Assembly: GCF_001042715.1 (NCBI RefSeq)
Contig: NZ_CP009687.1
Span: forward strand, 3,277,418-3,341,417
Direction: 5' to 3'
DNA: 64,000 nucleotides
Origin: Clostridium aceticum
GTDB lineage: Bacteria > Bacillota > Clostridia > Peptostreptococcales > Natronincolaceae
Part shown: positions 54,239-62,485 of the stretch, piece by piece
Numbering within the stretch: the stretch's first letter is position 1
Layout: every line of letters begins with the position of its first letter
Program-made: the position numbers and the translations under genes
Notes under the pieces: model-generated
What the model was told of the DNA's origin: nothing
Databases searched by the model: none
The model's input: the letters and a program-made list of their open reading frames with translations, nothing else

Positions 54239-54403
54239 CATTAGCGTTAACTTAAGCCATAATTTGTCATCCTGAGTGGAGCAAAGCGGAGTCGAAGGAT
54301 CTTAGTGTTAGTAAAATTCTTGGCTACTCCAAGATCCTTCGCTACCCTCAGGATGACAGTTCAAGAGAATTTTGGTAATAATTGTACTAAGTTAACGCCT
54401 ATG
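54239..54403 (+). mobile_element. MITE copy 2 (165 bp)
   Basis: The ends CATTAGCGTTAACTTA and TAAGTTAACGCCTATG are imperfect terminal inverted repeats. Inside are nested inverted repeats GTCATCCTGAG/CTCAGGATGAC (54266-54276, 54347-54357) and AAGGATCTT/AAGATCCTT. It is flanked by ATATTGCAAT and ATATTACAAT, an almost perfect 10-bp target duplication. There is no coding capacity, so a transposase must act in trans. Confidence 0.85.
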
Positions 54404-54483
54404 ATATTACAATAGTAAGTATCTCTCTGATGCTTACGCCGAGAGAACAAGACACACCACATGAGTTTTTCTTTTTATATCAT

Positions 54484-55230
54484 TTATTTATCTCCTTGAA
54501 CCATAAACATAGGTACAGAACGGTTAAGCAATAATCGTGGCTTATCATAAACTCTATCCGATACAATAATGCACTTTATGCTACCATATCCTACCTTCTC
54601 CATCGTTTTTAAATCCCAATCAGGTCGGATTTCAGAAGCCAGTGGTAAATTAACACGCCATCCCCTCGCTTTTTCAGCATCTTTATAGGATACTCTAGGT
54701 TCTCCATAGTTTTTTGTGTATTCTAAACTATCTTTTTCCCTCTGTGCTTTCAAAGATACATCTCTACAGTCACCTAACCAGTCTGCGTCAAAGACAAGAA
54801 CACGTCCACCCTTTTTTAATAAACGTAGCCAATCTCTATAAGCACTTTGGGGACTAACAAGTGTCCAAACAACATTTCGACTAACAATCAAATCAAAACT
54901 CTCATCAGGGAATGTAACACAATGACTATCCATTACTCTAAACACCGGAGAAACTCCTGCTTTCTCAGCATTTTCTTTAGCACATTTAATCATATCTTCA
55001 CTGGCATCAATTCCTACAACATCGTGTCCTGCTAGGGATAAAATAATAGAAAAAAATCCCGGACCAGTACCTACATCTAATATTTTCAATTTCCCTTCTT
55101 TAGGAGCATTTTCTAAAATAAGATTTGTCCAAATTTCCTTCTGACCATTATTTAACTCATCCTTAATAAATTCGCTATATCCTTCTGCAGATATTTTCCA
55201 ACCTTCTTCTACTTTCTGTTTTAAGCTCAT
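54484..55230 (-). CDS. Class I SAM-dependent methyltransferase (locus B)
   Basis: This 248-residue methyltransferase has Motif I ILDVGTGPGFFSIILSLAGHDVVGIDASEDMI, RVMDSHCVTFPDESFD, the signature VSRNVVWTLVSPQSAYRDWLRLLKKGGRVLVFDADW, and a C-terminal specificity region. It is a paralogue of the locus A enzyme (same layout, same VSR-VW-L motif). AAAGGAG precedes ATG 55230. It follows a truncated FecE-type ATPase and a leader-operator unit shared with locus A. The substrate is unknown; linkage to metal-complex uptake is inferred. Confidence 0.88.
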   Translation of the reverse strand: MSLKQKVEEGWKISAEGYSEFIKDELNNGQKEIWTNLILENAPKEGKLKILDVGTGPGFFSIILSLAGHDVVGIDASEDMIKCAKENAEKAGVSPVFRVMDSHCVTFPDESFDLIVSRNVVWTLVSPQSAYRDWLRLLKKGGRVLVFDADWLGDCRDVSLKAQREKDSLEYTKNYGEPRVSYKDAEKARGWRVNLPLASEIRPDWDLKTMEKVGYGSIKCIIVSDRVYDKPRLLLNRSVPMFMVQGDK

Positions 55231-55299
55231 GATTATCTCCTTTTCTTTATAAGATTAATTGTCTGTAAATACACTTAATAAATAGGTATCCATTCAGAA

Positions 55300-55536
55300 T
55301 TATCCATATTCATAAGCACTATAAGGCATTACATAAGGAATATTTTCCTCGTTTGTTATGATATTCGCATGAACACGATAAACTTCTCGTAGCAGTTTTG
55401 TAGTTATAATTTCATTTGGGGTGCCTTTTTTAAATACTTCTCCTTCCTTCAATACGATGATTTCATCTGCAAAACCAGCTGCAAGCTCCAACTGATGAAG
55501 GGTCACTAAAGTAGTGAATTGATTTGTAATGGTCAA
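55300..55536 (-). pseudogene. FecE-type ABC ATPase, C-terminal fragment
   Basis: A 78-codon frame (TTG start only) begins at the equivalent of the switch His, VTLHQLELAAGFADEIIVLKEGE, and continues with GTPNEIITTKLLREVYRVHA, the C-terminus of iron-complex importer ATPases. Walker A, signature and Walker B are absent, so it cannot bind ATP. Its left end joins directly to the promoter/operator region. A deletion has therefore removed the rest of the ATPase, and probably the permease and binding protein genes that normally precede it. Confidence 0.85.
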
Positions 55537-55550
55537 TTCTTTTAATGGTA

Positions 55551-55570
55551 ATTGTAATCAATATCACAAT
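55551..55570. promoter_or_regulatory. ATTGTAAT-N4-ATCACAAT operator, locus B
   Basis: This is the same element as at 43793-43812 with one arm mismatch. It lies 14 bp upstream of the FecE fragment. Confidence 0.55.
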
Positions 55571-55654
55571 ATTTTATCTATAAGTGTTGACATAAGCTAT
55601 TTCATGTTTTACCGTCCTATCTCTCTCTTGAAGAAAAACAGGATTAAGGGGTAT

Positions 55655-55789
55655 AAAAATAAAAGACCACAAAAACTACCTATTACAGTAGCCTTCATGG
55701 CCTAATATGTCTTCATGACTATTTTTTGTTTTTTATAAACTTTTATTATATTCATTATTTATTGTAAATCATGGTTAATATTTTGTCAA
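55655..55789 (-). promoter_or_regulatory. Promoter plus tandem-hairpin leader with terminator, locus B
   Basis: TTGACA (55789-55784), 17 bp and TACAAT (55766-55761) form the promoter. GUC-AUGAA-GAC (55719-55709) and GCC-AUGAA-GGC (55701-55691) follow, then GGCUAC (55693-55688)/GUGGUC (55669-55664) and a U-rich tail. Relative to locus A the right arm GUAGUC became GUGGUC, which still pairs (A-U replaced by G-U). Ten bases of the inner stem are missing. Confidence 0.62.
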
Positions 55790-56065
55790 TAATCTACCCA
55801 TTTTTATTTGACTGTACATAAGCTACTAAAATTCTACAAAGATAACCCTTCACAATAAATTTTATTGGTGTTTTTACCCCGAAGCTTTGCAGTTATAACA
55901 CCACCTAATCCGTGCCTCTACATGTTTTAGCGTATTTTCTAAAATACCTTCAAAACTATTAAAATGCACTTCTAAATCCTTTAATAATAAAATAAAAATC
56001 ATTAATATTGTAAGACATTTATATTTCTTTTTTTCAGTGTAGATTTACTAGCACATGAAGTTAAG
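55790..56065. other. Intergenic spacer, partly homologous to 44036-44110
   Basis: Up to about 55900 this stretch still resembles the region upstream of the locus A promoter (AATTTTATTGG, TTTTTACCC, GCAGTTATAACACC). Beyond that I see nothing coding. Confidence 0.5.
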
Positions 56066-57550
56066 TTATACACTTACTATTCCTCTTTTAGTAATAAATA
56101 GCTGAAAAATTCCTACTAACACTCTTATAAATATAGATGCAACTAATATTTTACCTATTCTAGGGCTTAAGAATGTTAATATTGGCACTAGGTGTATACT
56201 TAGCAAATAGGTGATGTACACTAAAGCTAGGCTAACAGCAGATTTTGCTAGAACCTGAGTTTTGTTTTTCAAATCAAGGATTCCTCTCTTACCCATTCTC
56301 AAAGCTTTATATAATTGGAGTAATACCAGTACAGACCATAATATTAAAACTAAGGATATTGAATATATAGTAGCATTTACTCTATGACTTAACTTATCAA
56401 GGGCACGTTTGTCTTGAAATACTTTATAATACCAAGAATTCAACACTTCATTAATTAAATATGTACCATTATCACCATTAGTTAATATCACAACTCCATC
56501 TCCGGTATTAGGTGCTAGTGAGAAATTTGCTTTCCAACCCTTGTTACCCCCATCATGAGCAACTAAAGGTCTGTTATTTTTATCAATGCTAACAAAGTGA
56601 CCTAATGCTGTAGTTTCATAGATAAATCCTTCTAACCCTCCAACTTCTAATACAGGGCTATACATCTCTCGAATCATCTCCTGTCTTAAGAAATTATCTT
56701 CTTTATAATTACTTATTGCTGTAATTACAAATTTGCTCATATCCTCAATGGTTGTATAAAACCCTGCTGCGGCCTTTTCTATAAACAAATAGTTTGGCAG
56801 TAACTCTGAGTTTTTATTGTAAGGCTTAGCAGTTCTATTTTCAAGCATCTCTATCCATTTAAAACTACTGTCCTCCATTCCTAAAGGTGTAAGTACTGTT
56901 TCATCCATATAAGTAACAAAGTCTTTGCCAGTTACTTCTTCTATTAACAGTTGTAGCAAATTATATCCTCCACCAGAATAAAAATATCTGCTTCCTGGTT
57001 CATAAATCAATTCAACTGGCTGACTACCTCCACCAATTCCACTAAGAGATTCTTCTAAAGATGGTAGCTTATTAGATGGTTCATATCCCGGATAACCTCC
57101 TCCTCTGGATAGTCCTGCTGTATGACTTAACAACCTTCTGATAGTAACGTCATTTTTGTTATATGTCGACTCAGGAATTTGCCATCTTCTTATATATTTT
57201 TCGATGGGATCATCCAAGTTTAATATATCATCTTCTACGAGTTTCATTATTCCAAGAGCAGTAACTGATTTTGAGATAGATGCCACTTGGTAAACTGTAT
57301 CTTTATGTATTTCAATTTTTTCTTCAATATCCGCATACCCAAAAGTACCTATCCATCTGAGTTCACCATTTTCTATTAATGCTATTGATGCTCCAGGTAT
57401 ATTGTATTTTTTTAATAAAATAGGAGTTTTTGTTTCCAAATTTTCAATTATACTGTAAATATCTTGGTTTTTTGTTAAATTGTTATAGTCTAGAAGAAGT
57501 GGAATAATCAACACAATTAAAAATGATACGAAAATCATCAGCTTCCTCAT
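56066..57550 (-). CDS. Class C beta-lactamase-like serine hydrolase with C-terminal membrane helices
   Basis: This 494-residue protein has an N-terminal hydrophobic segment (about 3-22), then a penicillin-binding/beta-lactamase class C fold. Its active-site motifs are SISK (SxxK) in YQVASISKSVTALG, YSGGGYN (YxN position, about 217), and HDGGNKGW in place of KTG. Three hydrophobic segments follow after about 390. This layout is that of outward-facing membrane-bound esterase/peptidase paralogues (EstB/FmtA-like), not of true AmpC beta-lactamases (about 380 residues). GGAGG precedes ATG 57550. It is single-gene. Target could be D-Ala peptides or esters in the cell wall. Confidence 0.85.
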   Translation of the reverse strand: MRKLMIFVSFLIVLIIPLLLDYNNLTKNQDIYSIIENLETKTPILLKKYNIPGASIALIENGELRWIGTFGYADIEEKIEIHKDTVYQVASISKSVTALGIMKLVEDDILNLDDPIEKYIRRWQIPESTYNKNDVTIRRLLSHTAGLSRGGGYPGYEPSNKLPSLEESLSGIGGGSQPVELIYEPGSRYFYSGGGYNLLQLLIEEVTGKDFVTYMDETVLTPLGMEDSSFKWIEMLENRTAKPYNKNSELLPNYLFIEKAAAGFYTTIEDMSKFVITAISNYKEDNFLRQEMIREMYSPVLEVGGLEGFIYETTALGHFVSIDKNNRPLVAHDGGNKGWKANFSLAPNTGDGVVILTNGDNGTYLINEVLNSWYYKVFQDKRALDKLSHRVNATIYSISLVLILWSVLVLLQLYKALRMGKRGILDLKNKTQVLAKSAVSLALVYITYLLSIHLVPILTFLSPRIGKILVASIFIRVLVGIFQLFITKRGIVSV

Positions 57551-57883
57551 ATCTTAGCCTCCACACAAGTATTTGTCCTAATACAAAAGAATATTTTTCT
57601 ACTTCTAGTTATCACATAATACTATATATTACAAATAGTATATCATAAAAATATTTACTGATTTTAACTCATTACTAATATATTTCTATCGGTACATTAG
57701 CACCAAATACGAAGATGAAAACCATTTAGAAAAAAACACGTTCCCTGGCATTTTGAAATGTCTCTAGAAATGCCCCCTATTACCTTTAATACGACCCATT
57801 TATCATCAAATTCCTTTAACGGAAATACTATACTGATAAGTTTAATCTATGACGTAGCGTAAATATCAACTTATATAAAGATG

Positions 57884-58513
57884 TTACTTCAATTGAGCTA
57901 AACCAAATTCTGATGTTAACATTTCAAGATTATCAATTATCTTTTCTTCGTCCCAGTTCCACCATTTAAGCTCTAACAACAGTTCAATTTTTTCATCACT
58001 AAAACGTTTTTTAATAAATTTTGCTGGATTCCCACCATATATTGTATATGGTTCAACATTTTTTACTACAGTTGAGTTAGCAGCAATAATGGCACCATCA
58101 CCTACTTTAACCCCCGGCATAATAGTAACATTTTGACCTATCCATACATCATTACCAACTACAGTATCACCCTTAAATGGTAACTCTTCTATTGTTGGAG
58201 TCACCTTTTCCCAACCACCTCCAAAGATATTAAAGGGGTAGGTTGTTATGCCTTCCATCCTATGATTTGCTCCATTCATAATGAATCTAACGCCTTCTGC
58301 TATTGCACAGAATTTACCTATGATTAGCTTATCTCCTAAAAACTCATAATGATGCTCTATATTATCATAAAATTTTTCAGGAGACTTTTTATTATCATTA
58401 TAATAAGTATATTCTCCAATTTCTACGTTGGGCCGTTTAGGCAAATTACTTATAAAGCAAATAGTTTTTATATTTTCTTTTGGATATAACTTTTTCTTAT
58501 CTGGTCCAGTCAT
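57884..58513 (-). CDS. Vat/CatB-type xenobiotic O-acetyltransferase
   Basis: This 209-residue left-handed beta-helix acetyltransferase has hexapeptide repeats about 60-180 (IIGKFCAIAEGVRF, VVGNDVWIGQNVTIMPGVKVGDGAIIAANSTVVKNV), the catalytic His in MNGANHRMEG, and the closing GGNPAKFIKKRF. The sequence FIMNGANHRMEGITTYPFNIFGGGWE is very close in style to streptogramin A acetyltransferases (Vat) rather than chloramphenicol CatB. A strong AAAGGAG precedes ATG 58513. A fragment of a streptogramin B lyase gene (vgb) lies just upstream in the same direction, as in vat-vgb resistance units. Substrate inferred. Confidence 0.87.
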   Translation of the reverse strand: MTGPDKKKLYPKENIKTICFISNLPKRPNVEIGEYTYYNDNKKSPEKFYDNIEHHYEFLGDKLIIGKFCAIAEGVRFIMNGANHRMEGITTYPFNIFGGGWEKVTPTIEELPFKGDTVVGNDVWIGQNVTIMPGVKVGDGAIIAANSTVVKNVEPYTIYGGNPAKFIKKRFSDEKIELLLELKWWNWDEEKIIDNLEMLTSEFGLAQLK

Positions 58514-58599
58514 ATAATCTTGCTCCTTTCAAGCTTTTTATCCAATTCTAAATTCTGTTTCATATTTTTATTTGAAAAGATTTGAAAAAGATATTGTAT

Positions 58600-58728
58600 T
58601 TAATAAATTAAATGCCCTATCTTATTAGCTTCCTCAGTAAACCAAATTCCACTTTCTTGTGCAAGTACAATACCATAAGGTCCTGATTTAGGCGATAGTA
58701 AGGTGTATTCATCTATTCTTACATTCAT
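58600..58728 (-). pseudogene. vgb: Virginiamycin B lyase (Vgb-like) N-terminal fragment
   Basis: A 42-residue frame starts at ATG 58726-58728 and reads RIDEYTLLSPKSGPYGIVLA then GIWFTEEANKIGHL. This matches the first blade of Vgb-type beta-propeller lyases (SGPYGI, WFTE-ANKIG), which linearise streptogramin B. The full enzyme has about 295 residues, so over 85 per cent is missing; a stop occurs right after the second motif. A MITE is inserted directly before the ATG. Together with the Vat-like gene it suggests a former vgb-vat streptogramin-resistance pair. Confidence 0.7.
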
Positions 58729-58730
58729 AT

Positions 58731-58895
58731 CATTAGCGTTAACTTAAGCCATAATTTGTCATCCTGAGTGGAGCAAAGCGGAGTCAAAGGATCTTAGTGT
58801 TAGTAAAATTCTTGGCTACTCCAAGATCCTTCTCTACCCTCAGGATGACAGTTCAAGAGAATTTTGGTAATAATTGCACTAAGTTAACGCCTATG
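58731..58895 (+). mobile_element. MITE copy 3 (165 bp) at the vgb start
   Basis: It is the same length and orientation as copy 2, with only a handful of differences. It is flanked by exact 10-bp direct repeats ACATTCATAT (58721-58730 and 58896-58905), a clear target duplication. The duplicated bases contain the vgb ATG, so the ribosome site GGAGTG (right of the element) is now separated from the coding fragment. Confidence 0.9.
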
Positions 58896-58905
58896 ACATT
58901 CATAT

Positions 58906-59503
58906 ATTAATCACTCCTTCAAAGTATTTAAAGGTAAACAAAAAAACCATCCTAGTTCAAAAGCTTTGGAAGGTTTATAAGTATCGTAATATAAATTAAG
59001 TTTATCACAAAGAAAGCTGTTTCAAACAAAAACAACTAATAATTTCTCAATGAATGTAACTAAAACGACACTATAATAATCCTATCCAAAACTAATGTAG
59101 CAGTTTTTGGTAATCTAAATAGCTATCTTGTATATAAGTAACTAAAGATGTTCTAACTTTACCAATACTACTTTTATTATTTTATAATGGATAAGATTAT
59201 TTGATCATTTTAGCTAATCACCTCCGAATAATTTTAACTAGATTATAGCATTGCAAATATTTCATGTCAATGACTCACTTTTAAATTAAACGTTCCCTTG
59301 GTCCTCTAATGGCCTTCAGACAACACTAAGGACACAATTCAGATAAAACGCAGGTAGCTTTATTGGTTATTAACCAGACTTTGAATAGAGCAGAAACAAT
59401 CACACCGAAAATCTGCTTCAAATGCAGTAATATAAGGTGTTTTAAGCATAAAAATATTTTGATTTTTGTTTTAGTTTTCATAAAAATTTGGTATAATAAA
59501 TAC
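58906..59503. other. Intergenic region, no gene seen
   Basis: This AT-rich spacer lies between the MITE and the IS66 remnant. Short frames exist, but none has a ribosome site or recognisable content. A promoter-like TTGGTATAATAAAT precedes the IS66 fragment at about 59488. Confidence 0.4.
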
Positions 59504-59882
59504 ATGAAAAACGAGATAAATCAAGCTGTTTCAGCCCATCAGCAGACTCTCTTCAATGAAACTGAAGCATTGGATGCAGTAAAACCCTCTGGGAGGAAAT
59601 TTCCTGTTGAAGTTATAGAGGACAAACTGCCTGAAGAGGAGCAAATTTGTGATGTTTGCGGTAACCACCCTCATGAAATCAGCGTGGAAATCACAAGAGA
59701 ACTTGAAATAATTCCTCTACAGGTAAAGGTTTTTGATTTACAGTATTATTGAAACTTACAAAACAAATAATTTTAAGCCATTTGAATATATGACTTATTT
59801 ACTGAAAATACTTCCAAATGTAGATGTCAATGTTCAGAGTGTGCTGGATTTCCGGAACAATATGTTCGCTTGTACCATTTAA
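59504..59882 (+). pseudogene. IS66-family transposase (TnpC) remnant with large internal deletion
   Basis: From ATG 59504 the frame gives KLPEEEQICDVCGNHPHEIS and ITRELEIIPLQVKV, the zinc-binding N-terminal domain of IS66 TnpC, and stops at 59752. Just after, in another frame, NNFKPFEYMTYLLKILPNVD leads to a TAA at 59880, the IS66 C-terminal domain. About 300 residues including the DDE core are missing, so the element is dead. It lies immediately upstream of the Bce-type module and may have been involved in its acquisition. Confidence 0.75.
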
Positions 59883-59909
59883 TTTTTTGTTGAGAGGAGT
59901 GTTAAAGGA

Positions 59910-60608
59910 TTGACATATAAAATAATGATAGTTGAAGATGATAACGATATAGCCGAGCTTTTATCGGCTCATTTATCTAAATTTGGTTTTGTGGTTTATC
60001 GCTGCAAAAAATTTTCAAATATTTTGAGTGAGTTTGAAAAGGAACAACCACATCTCGTTCTCCTTGATGTAAATTTGCCATCTTTTGATGGTTTTTATTG
60101 GTGTGCGAAGCTACGCACAAAATCTTCATGCCCAATATTGTTTTTGTCTTCTCGAAACTCCGATTCTGATCAGGTATTTGCCATTTCAAACGGAGGAGAT
60201 GACTATATCACAAAGCCGTTTTCCTTTGAGGTGGTTACTGCAAAAGTCAATGCACAGCTTCGTCGGGTTTACGGTGAATATGCAAATGCCACTGTGGACG
60301 AGCTTGCTTGCGGTGATTGTTATTTTTCCCGAAGCAAACTTCTGCTGAAATGTGGTAACAATTCAGCAGAACTATCAAAAACTGAGGCTGAAATTGTTCG
60401 TTTGATGTTTGCAGCCTTTCCAAGAGTCATTTCTCGTGAGGAGTTGCTCAGCGAAATATGGGATGACGAAAATTTTGTAGAAGAAAACACGCTAAATGTT
60501 TCAATCAGTCGTATTCGCAAACGTCTGGAGAGCATCGGCTCAAAGCTTATAATCAAGTCTGTACGTGGGCTTGGTTATCGTATAGGAGATAAGAGCGATG
60601 ACGCATAA
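59910..60608 (+). CDS. OmpR-family response regulator (BceR-like)
   Basis: This 232-residue regulator has a receiver with VEDDNDI, phospho-acceptor Asp in LVLLDVNLPSFDGFYWC, LSSR, and KPFSFEV. A winged helix ends RIRKRLESIGSKLIIKSVRG followed by LGYRIGD. The PSFDG/WC pattern after the Asp and linkage to a short kinase and an ABC pair are typical of BceR-type regulators. The start is TTG 59910 near AAAGGA. The kinase gene overlaps its end by 11 bp. It probably activates bceAB-type genes downstream on peptide antibiotic exposure. Confidence 0.92.
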   Translation: MTYKIMIVEDDNDIAELLSAHLSKFGFVVYRCKKFSNILSEFEKEQPHLVLLDVNLPSFDGFYWCAKLRTKSSCPILFLSSRNSDSDQVFAISNGGDDYITKPFSFEVVTAKVNAQLRRVYGEYANATVDELACGDCYFSRSKLLLKCGNNSAELSKTEAEIVRLMFAAFPRVISREELLSEIWDDENFVEENTLNVSISRIRKRLESIGSKLIIKSVRGLGYRIGDKSDDA

Positions 60609-61599
60609 AAAACATCTAACTATGTTTTTAGTCGACCACCTTTGGATTATCCTTTTATTCGTTGTTGCACCTGTAGGATTTATGCTCTTATACTTGCTCC
60701 TCTCCGATGCACCAACACAAGATGCGCTGTATTATATTTTCCTCTCCCTAGTTATTCTTTTTAGTTTTCTTGCCTATCGACTTTATTCCACTTGGAATTT
60801 GTACGAGCTGTTTTGCTCAGATAAAAAAGACATTAATGAATTTATTATAAGTGAGCCGAAAAGCAATGATGAAAAGCGATACAAAAAGCTGATAAGCAAA
60901 ATTAGACAAATATATTTAAATGATATGCGCCAGCTTGAAGAAGAACGAAAATCTCATCGTCTTATGATTTATCGTTGGGTACATCAGCTCAAAACTCCGC
61001 TTTCAGTTATTCATCTGATTGCTGAAAATCAAAAAACTGACGAAGACTATAATAAAATCTTACATCTTGCAAGAAAAATTCAATATGACCTTAACCAAGT
61101 GCTTGATTTATACAAATTAGAAGCGATTGAAAATAACTTTCACGCTGAAAGAGTCAATCTTTATGATATGTCAAAGGACTGCATCAACGAGTTAAAAAGT
61201 ATATTTATTGAGCGTGAAGTTTACCCGAAGCTTGATATCGACAAAGAGCTTTTTGTTTACACAGATTACAAGTGGATCAAATTTGTTCTATATCAACTTC
61301 TAACTAATGCTGTTAAGTACAGTGATAATGGCAAATCCGTTGTTGTTTTCGCCACCAAAACAGATGGCTTAATTTCACTTTGTGTCAAAGATAGGGGTTG
61401 CGGTATCGAAAAAAGCGATTTGAGCCGTATATTTAATTTATACTTCACAGGAAACAATGGCAGGCACCGCGAAGAGTCCAGCGGGCTGGGCCTATATATG
61501 GTTAAGCAAATCCTTGACTATTTGGGACATAGCATTTCTGTAGAATCAACACCATCGATTGGTAGTGTTTTTACCGTCAATTTTAATGTTGTTGAATAA
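60598..61599 (+). CDS. Intramembrane-sensing histidine kinase (BceS-like)
   Basis: This 333-residue kinase has two N-terminal membrane helices (about 15-35, 42-60) separated by only a few residues, so it has no extracellular sensor. That is the hallmark of BceS kinases that sense flux through the BceAB transporter. The phosphorylated His is in YRWVHQLKTPLSVIHLI (HQLKTP variant of HELRTP). HATPase boxes are LLTNAVKYS, DRGCGI and SSGLGLYMVKQILD. A 13-bp hairpin terminator separates it from the ABC genes. Confidence 0.92.
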   Translation: MTHKKHLTMFLVDHLWIILLFVVAPVGFMLLYLLLSDAPTQDALYYIFLSLVILFSFLAYRLYSTWNLYELFCSDKKDINEFIISEPKSNDEKRYKKLISKIRQIYLNDMRQLEEERKSHRLMIYRWVHQLKTPLSVIHLIAENQKTDEDYNKILHLARKIQYDLNQVLDLYKLEAIENNFHAERVNLYDMSKDCINELKSIFIEREVYPKLDIDKELFVYTDYKWIKFVLYQLLTNAVKYSDNGKSVVVFATKTDGLISLCVKDRGCGIEKSDLSRIFNLYFTGNNGRHREESSGLGLYMVKQILDYLGHSISVESTPSIGSVFTVNFNVVE

Positions 61600-61608
61600 T
61601 AATTGTAT

Positions 61609-61650
61609 CGAGAAAGATTACAAAACTGTCACCTTCAGTAATCTTTCTCG
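61609..61650 (+). terminator. Terminator between kinase and ABC genes of the Bce module
   Basis: CGAGAAAGATTAC (61609-61621) pairs exactly with 61638-61650, then T-rich DNA follows. It separates constitutive regulator transcription from inducible transporter transcription, the usual arrangement. Confidence 0.8.
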
Positions 61651-61677
61651 ATTTTTATTTTTTCTGTTTTTTCATAT

Positions 61678-61711
61678 AATAAAAACAAGAATACAATAAA
61701 AACAAGAATAC
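61678..61711. repeat. Exact tandem duplication of 17 bp before bceA
   Basis: AATAAAAACAAGAATAC occurs twice in direct succession (61678-61694, 61695-61711), between TTTTTTCATATAAT (a possible -10) and the AAGGAGG ribosome site. It lengthens the untranslated leader. Confidence 0.85.
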
Positions 61712-61726
61712 AAGGAGGACTTAAAA

Positions 61727-62485
61727 ATGTCAATTATGAAAGCAGAACACCTCGGAAAAATATATGAGGGTAAAGTTTCCTATACAGCACTGACTGATAT
61801 AAACTTTGAAATAGAAGCAGGTGAATTTATTGCTATTATGGGACCTTCTGGAAGCGGTAAAAGCACCTTGCTTAATGTCATCTCAACGATTGACTATCCC
61901 ACAAGCGGAGGCGTTTTAATTGGCGGAGCAAACCCACATAAAATGAATGATAGCCAGCTTGCGAGTTTTCGCAGAAATACCCTTGGCTTTATCTTTCAGG
62001 ATTATAACCTTGTCACGACACTCACCGTCGGCGAAAATATTATGCTACCACTTACACTTGAGGGTGTGGCTGTTGCCGAGATGAAAAAAAGAACAGATGC
62101 AGTTTCAAAGCTTCTTGGAATTGAAATGTTGCTTAACAAACGCACCTTTGAAATATCAGGTGGACAAGCACAACGTACTGCTATTGCCAGAGCAGTTGTA
62201 ACAAGTCCCCTATTACTTCTTGCCGATGAACCGACAGGAAACCTTGACTCCAAGACCTCTAAGGATGTTATGGAACTATTTTCAATGCTCAATACAAAAC
62301 AAAACGCAACGATTTTGATGGTTACTCACGACGCATATGTCGCAAGCTACTGCAAGCGGGTGCTTATTATCAAAGATGGCAGATTGTATCAGGAAATTGT
62401 TTCCGGAGACAATCGCATAGCATTTCGCCAAAAAATCGTTGATGCAATGAGCCTACTAGGAGGTGAAGGTCGTGACCTTATTTAA
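61727..62485 (+). CDS. bceA: BceA-type ABC ATPase
   Basis: This 252-residue ATPase is of the MacB/BceA group. It has Walker A GPSGSGKSTLLNVIST, Q-loop FIFQDYNLVTTLTVGENIMLPL (characteristic of BceA), signature ISGGQAQRTAIARAVV, Walker B LLLADEPTGNLDSKTS, and VTHDAYVASYCKRVLIIKDG. AAGGAGG precedes the ATG. It overlaps the permease gene by 14 bp. The pair would free lipid II-cycle intermediates from bacitracin-, nisin- or mersacidin-like peptides; the actual peptide is unknown. Confidence 0.93.
   Translation: MSIMKAEHLGKIYEGKVSYTALTDINFEIEAGEFIAIMGPSGSGKSTLLNVISTIDYPTSGGVLIGGANPHKMNDSQLASFRRNTLGFIFQDYNLVTTLTVGENIMLPLTLEGVAVAEMKKRTDAVSKLLGIEMLLNKRTFEISGGQAQRTAIARAVVTSPLLLLADEPTGNLDSKTSKDVMELFSMLNTKQNATILMVTHDAYVASYCKRVLIIKDGRLYQEIVSGDNRIAFRQKIVDAMSLLGGEGRDLI

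Noticed and set aside
56520-56600. True beta-lactamase activity for the 56066-57550 product
   Set aside because: Although SxxK and YxN-type motifs are present, the KTG position reads HDGG and the protein has extra membrane helices, which fits non-beta-lactamase class C paralogues better.
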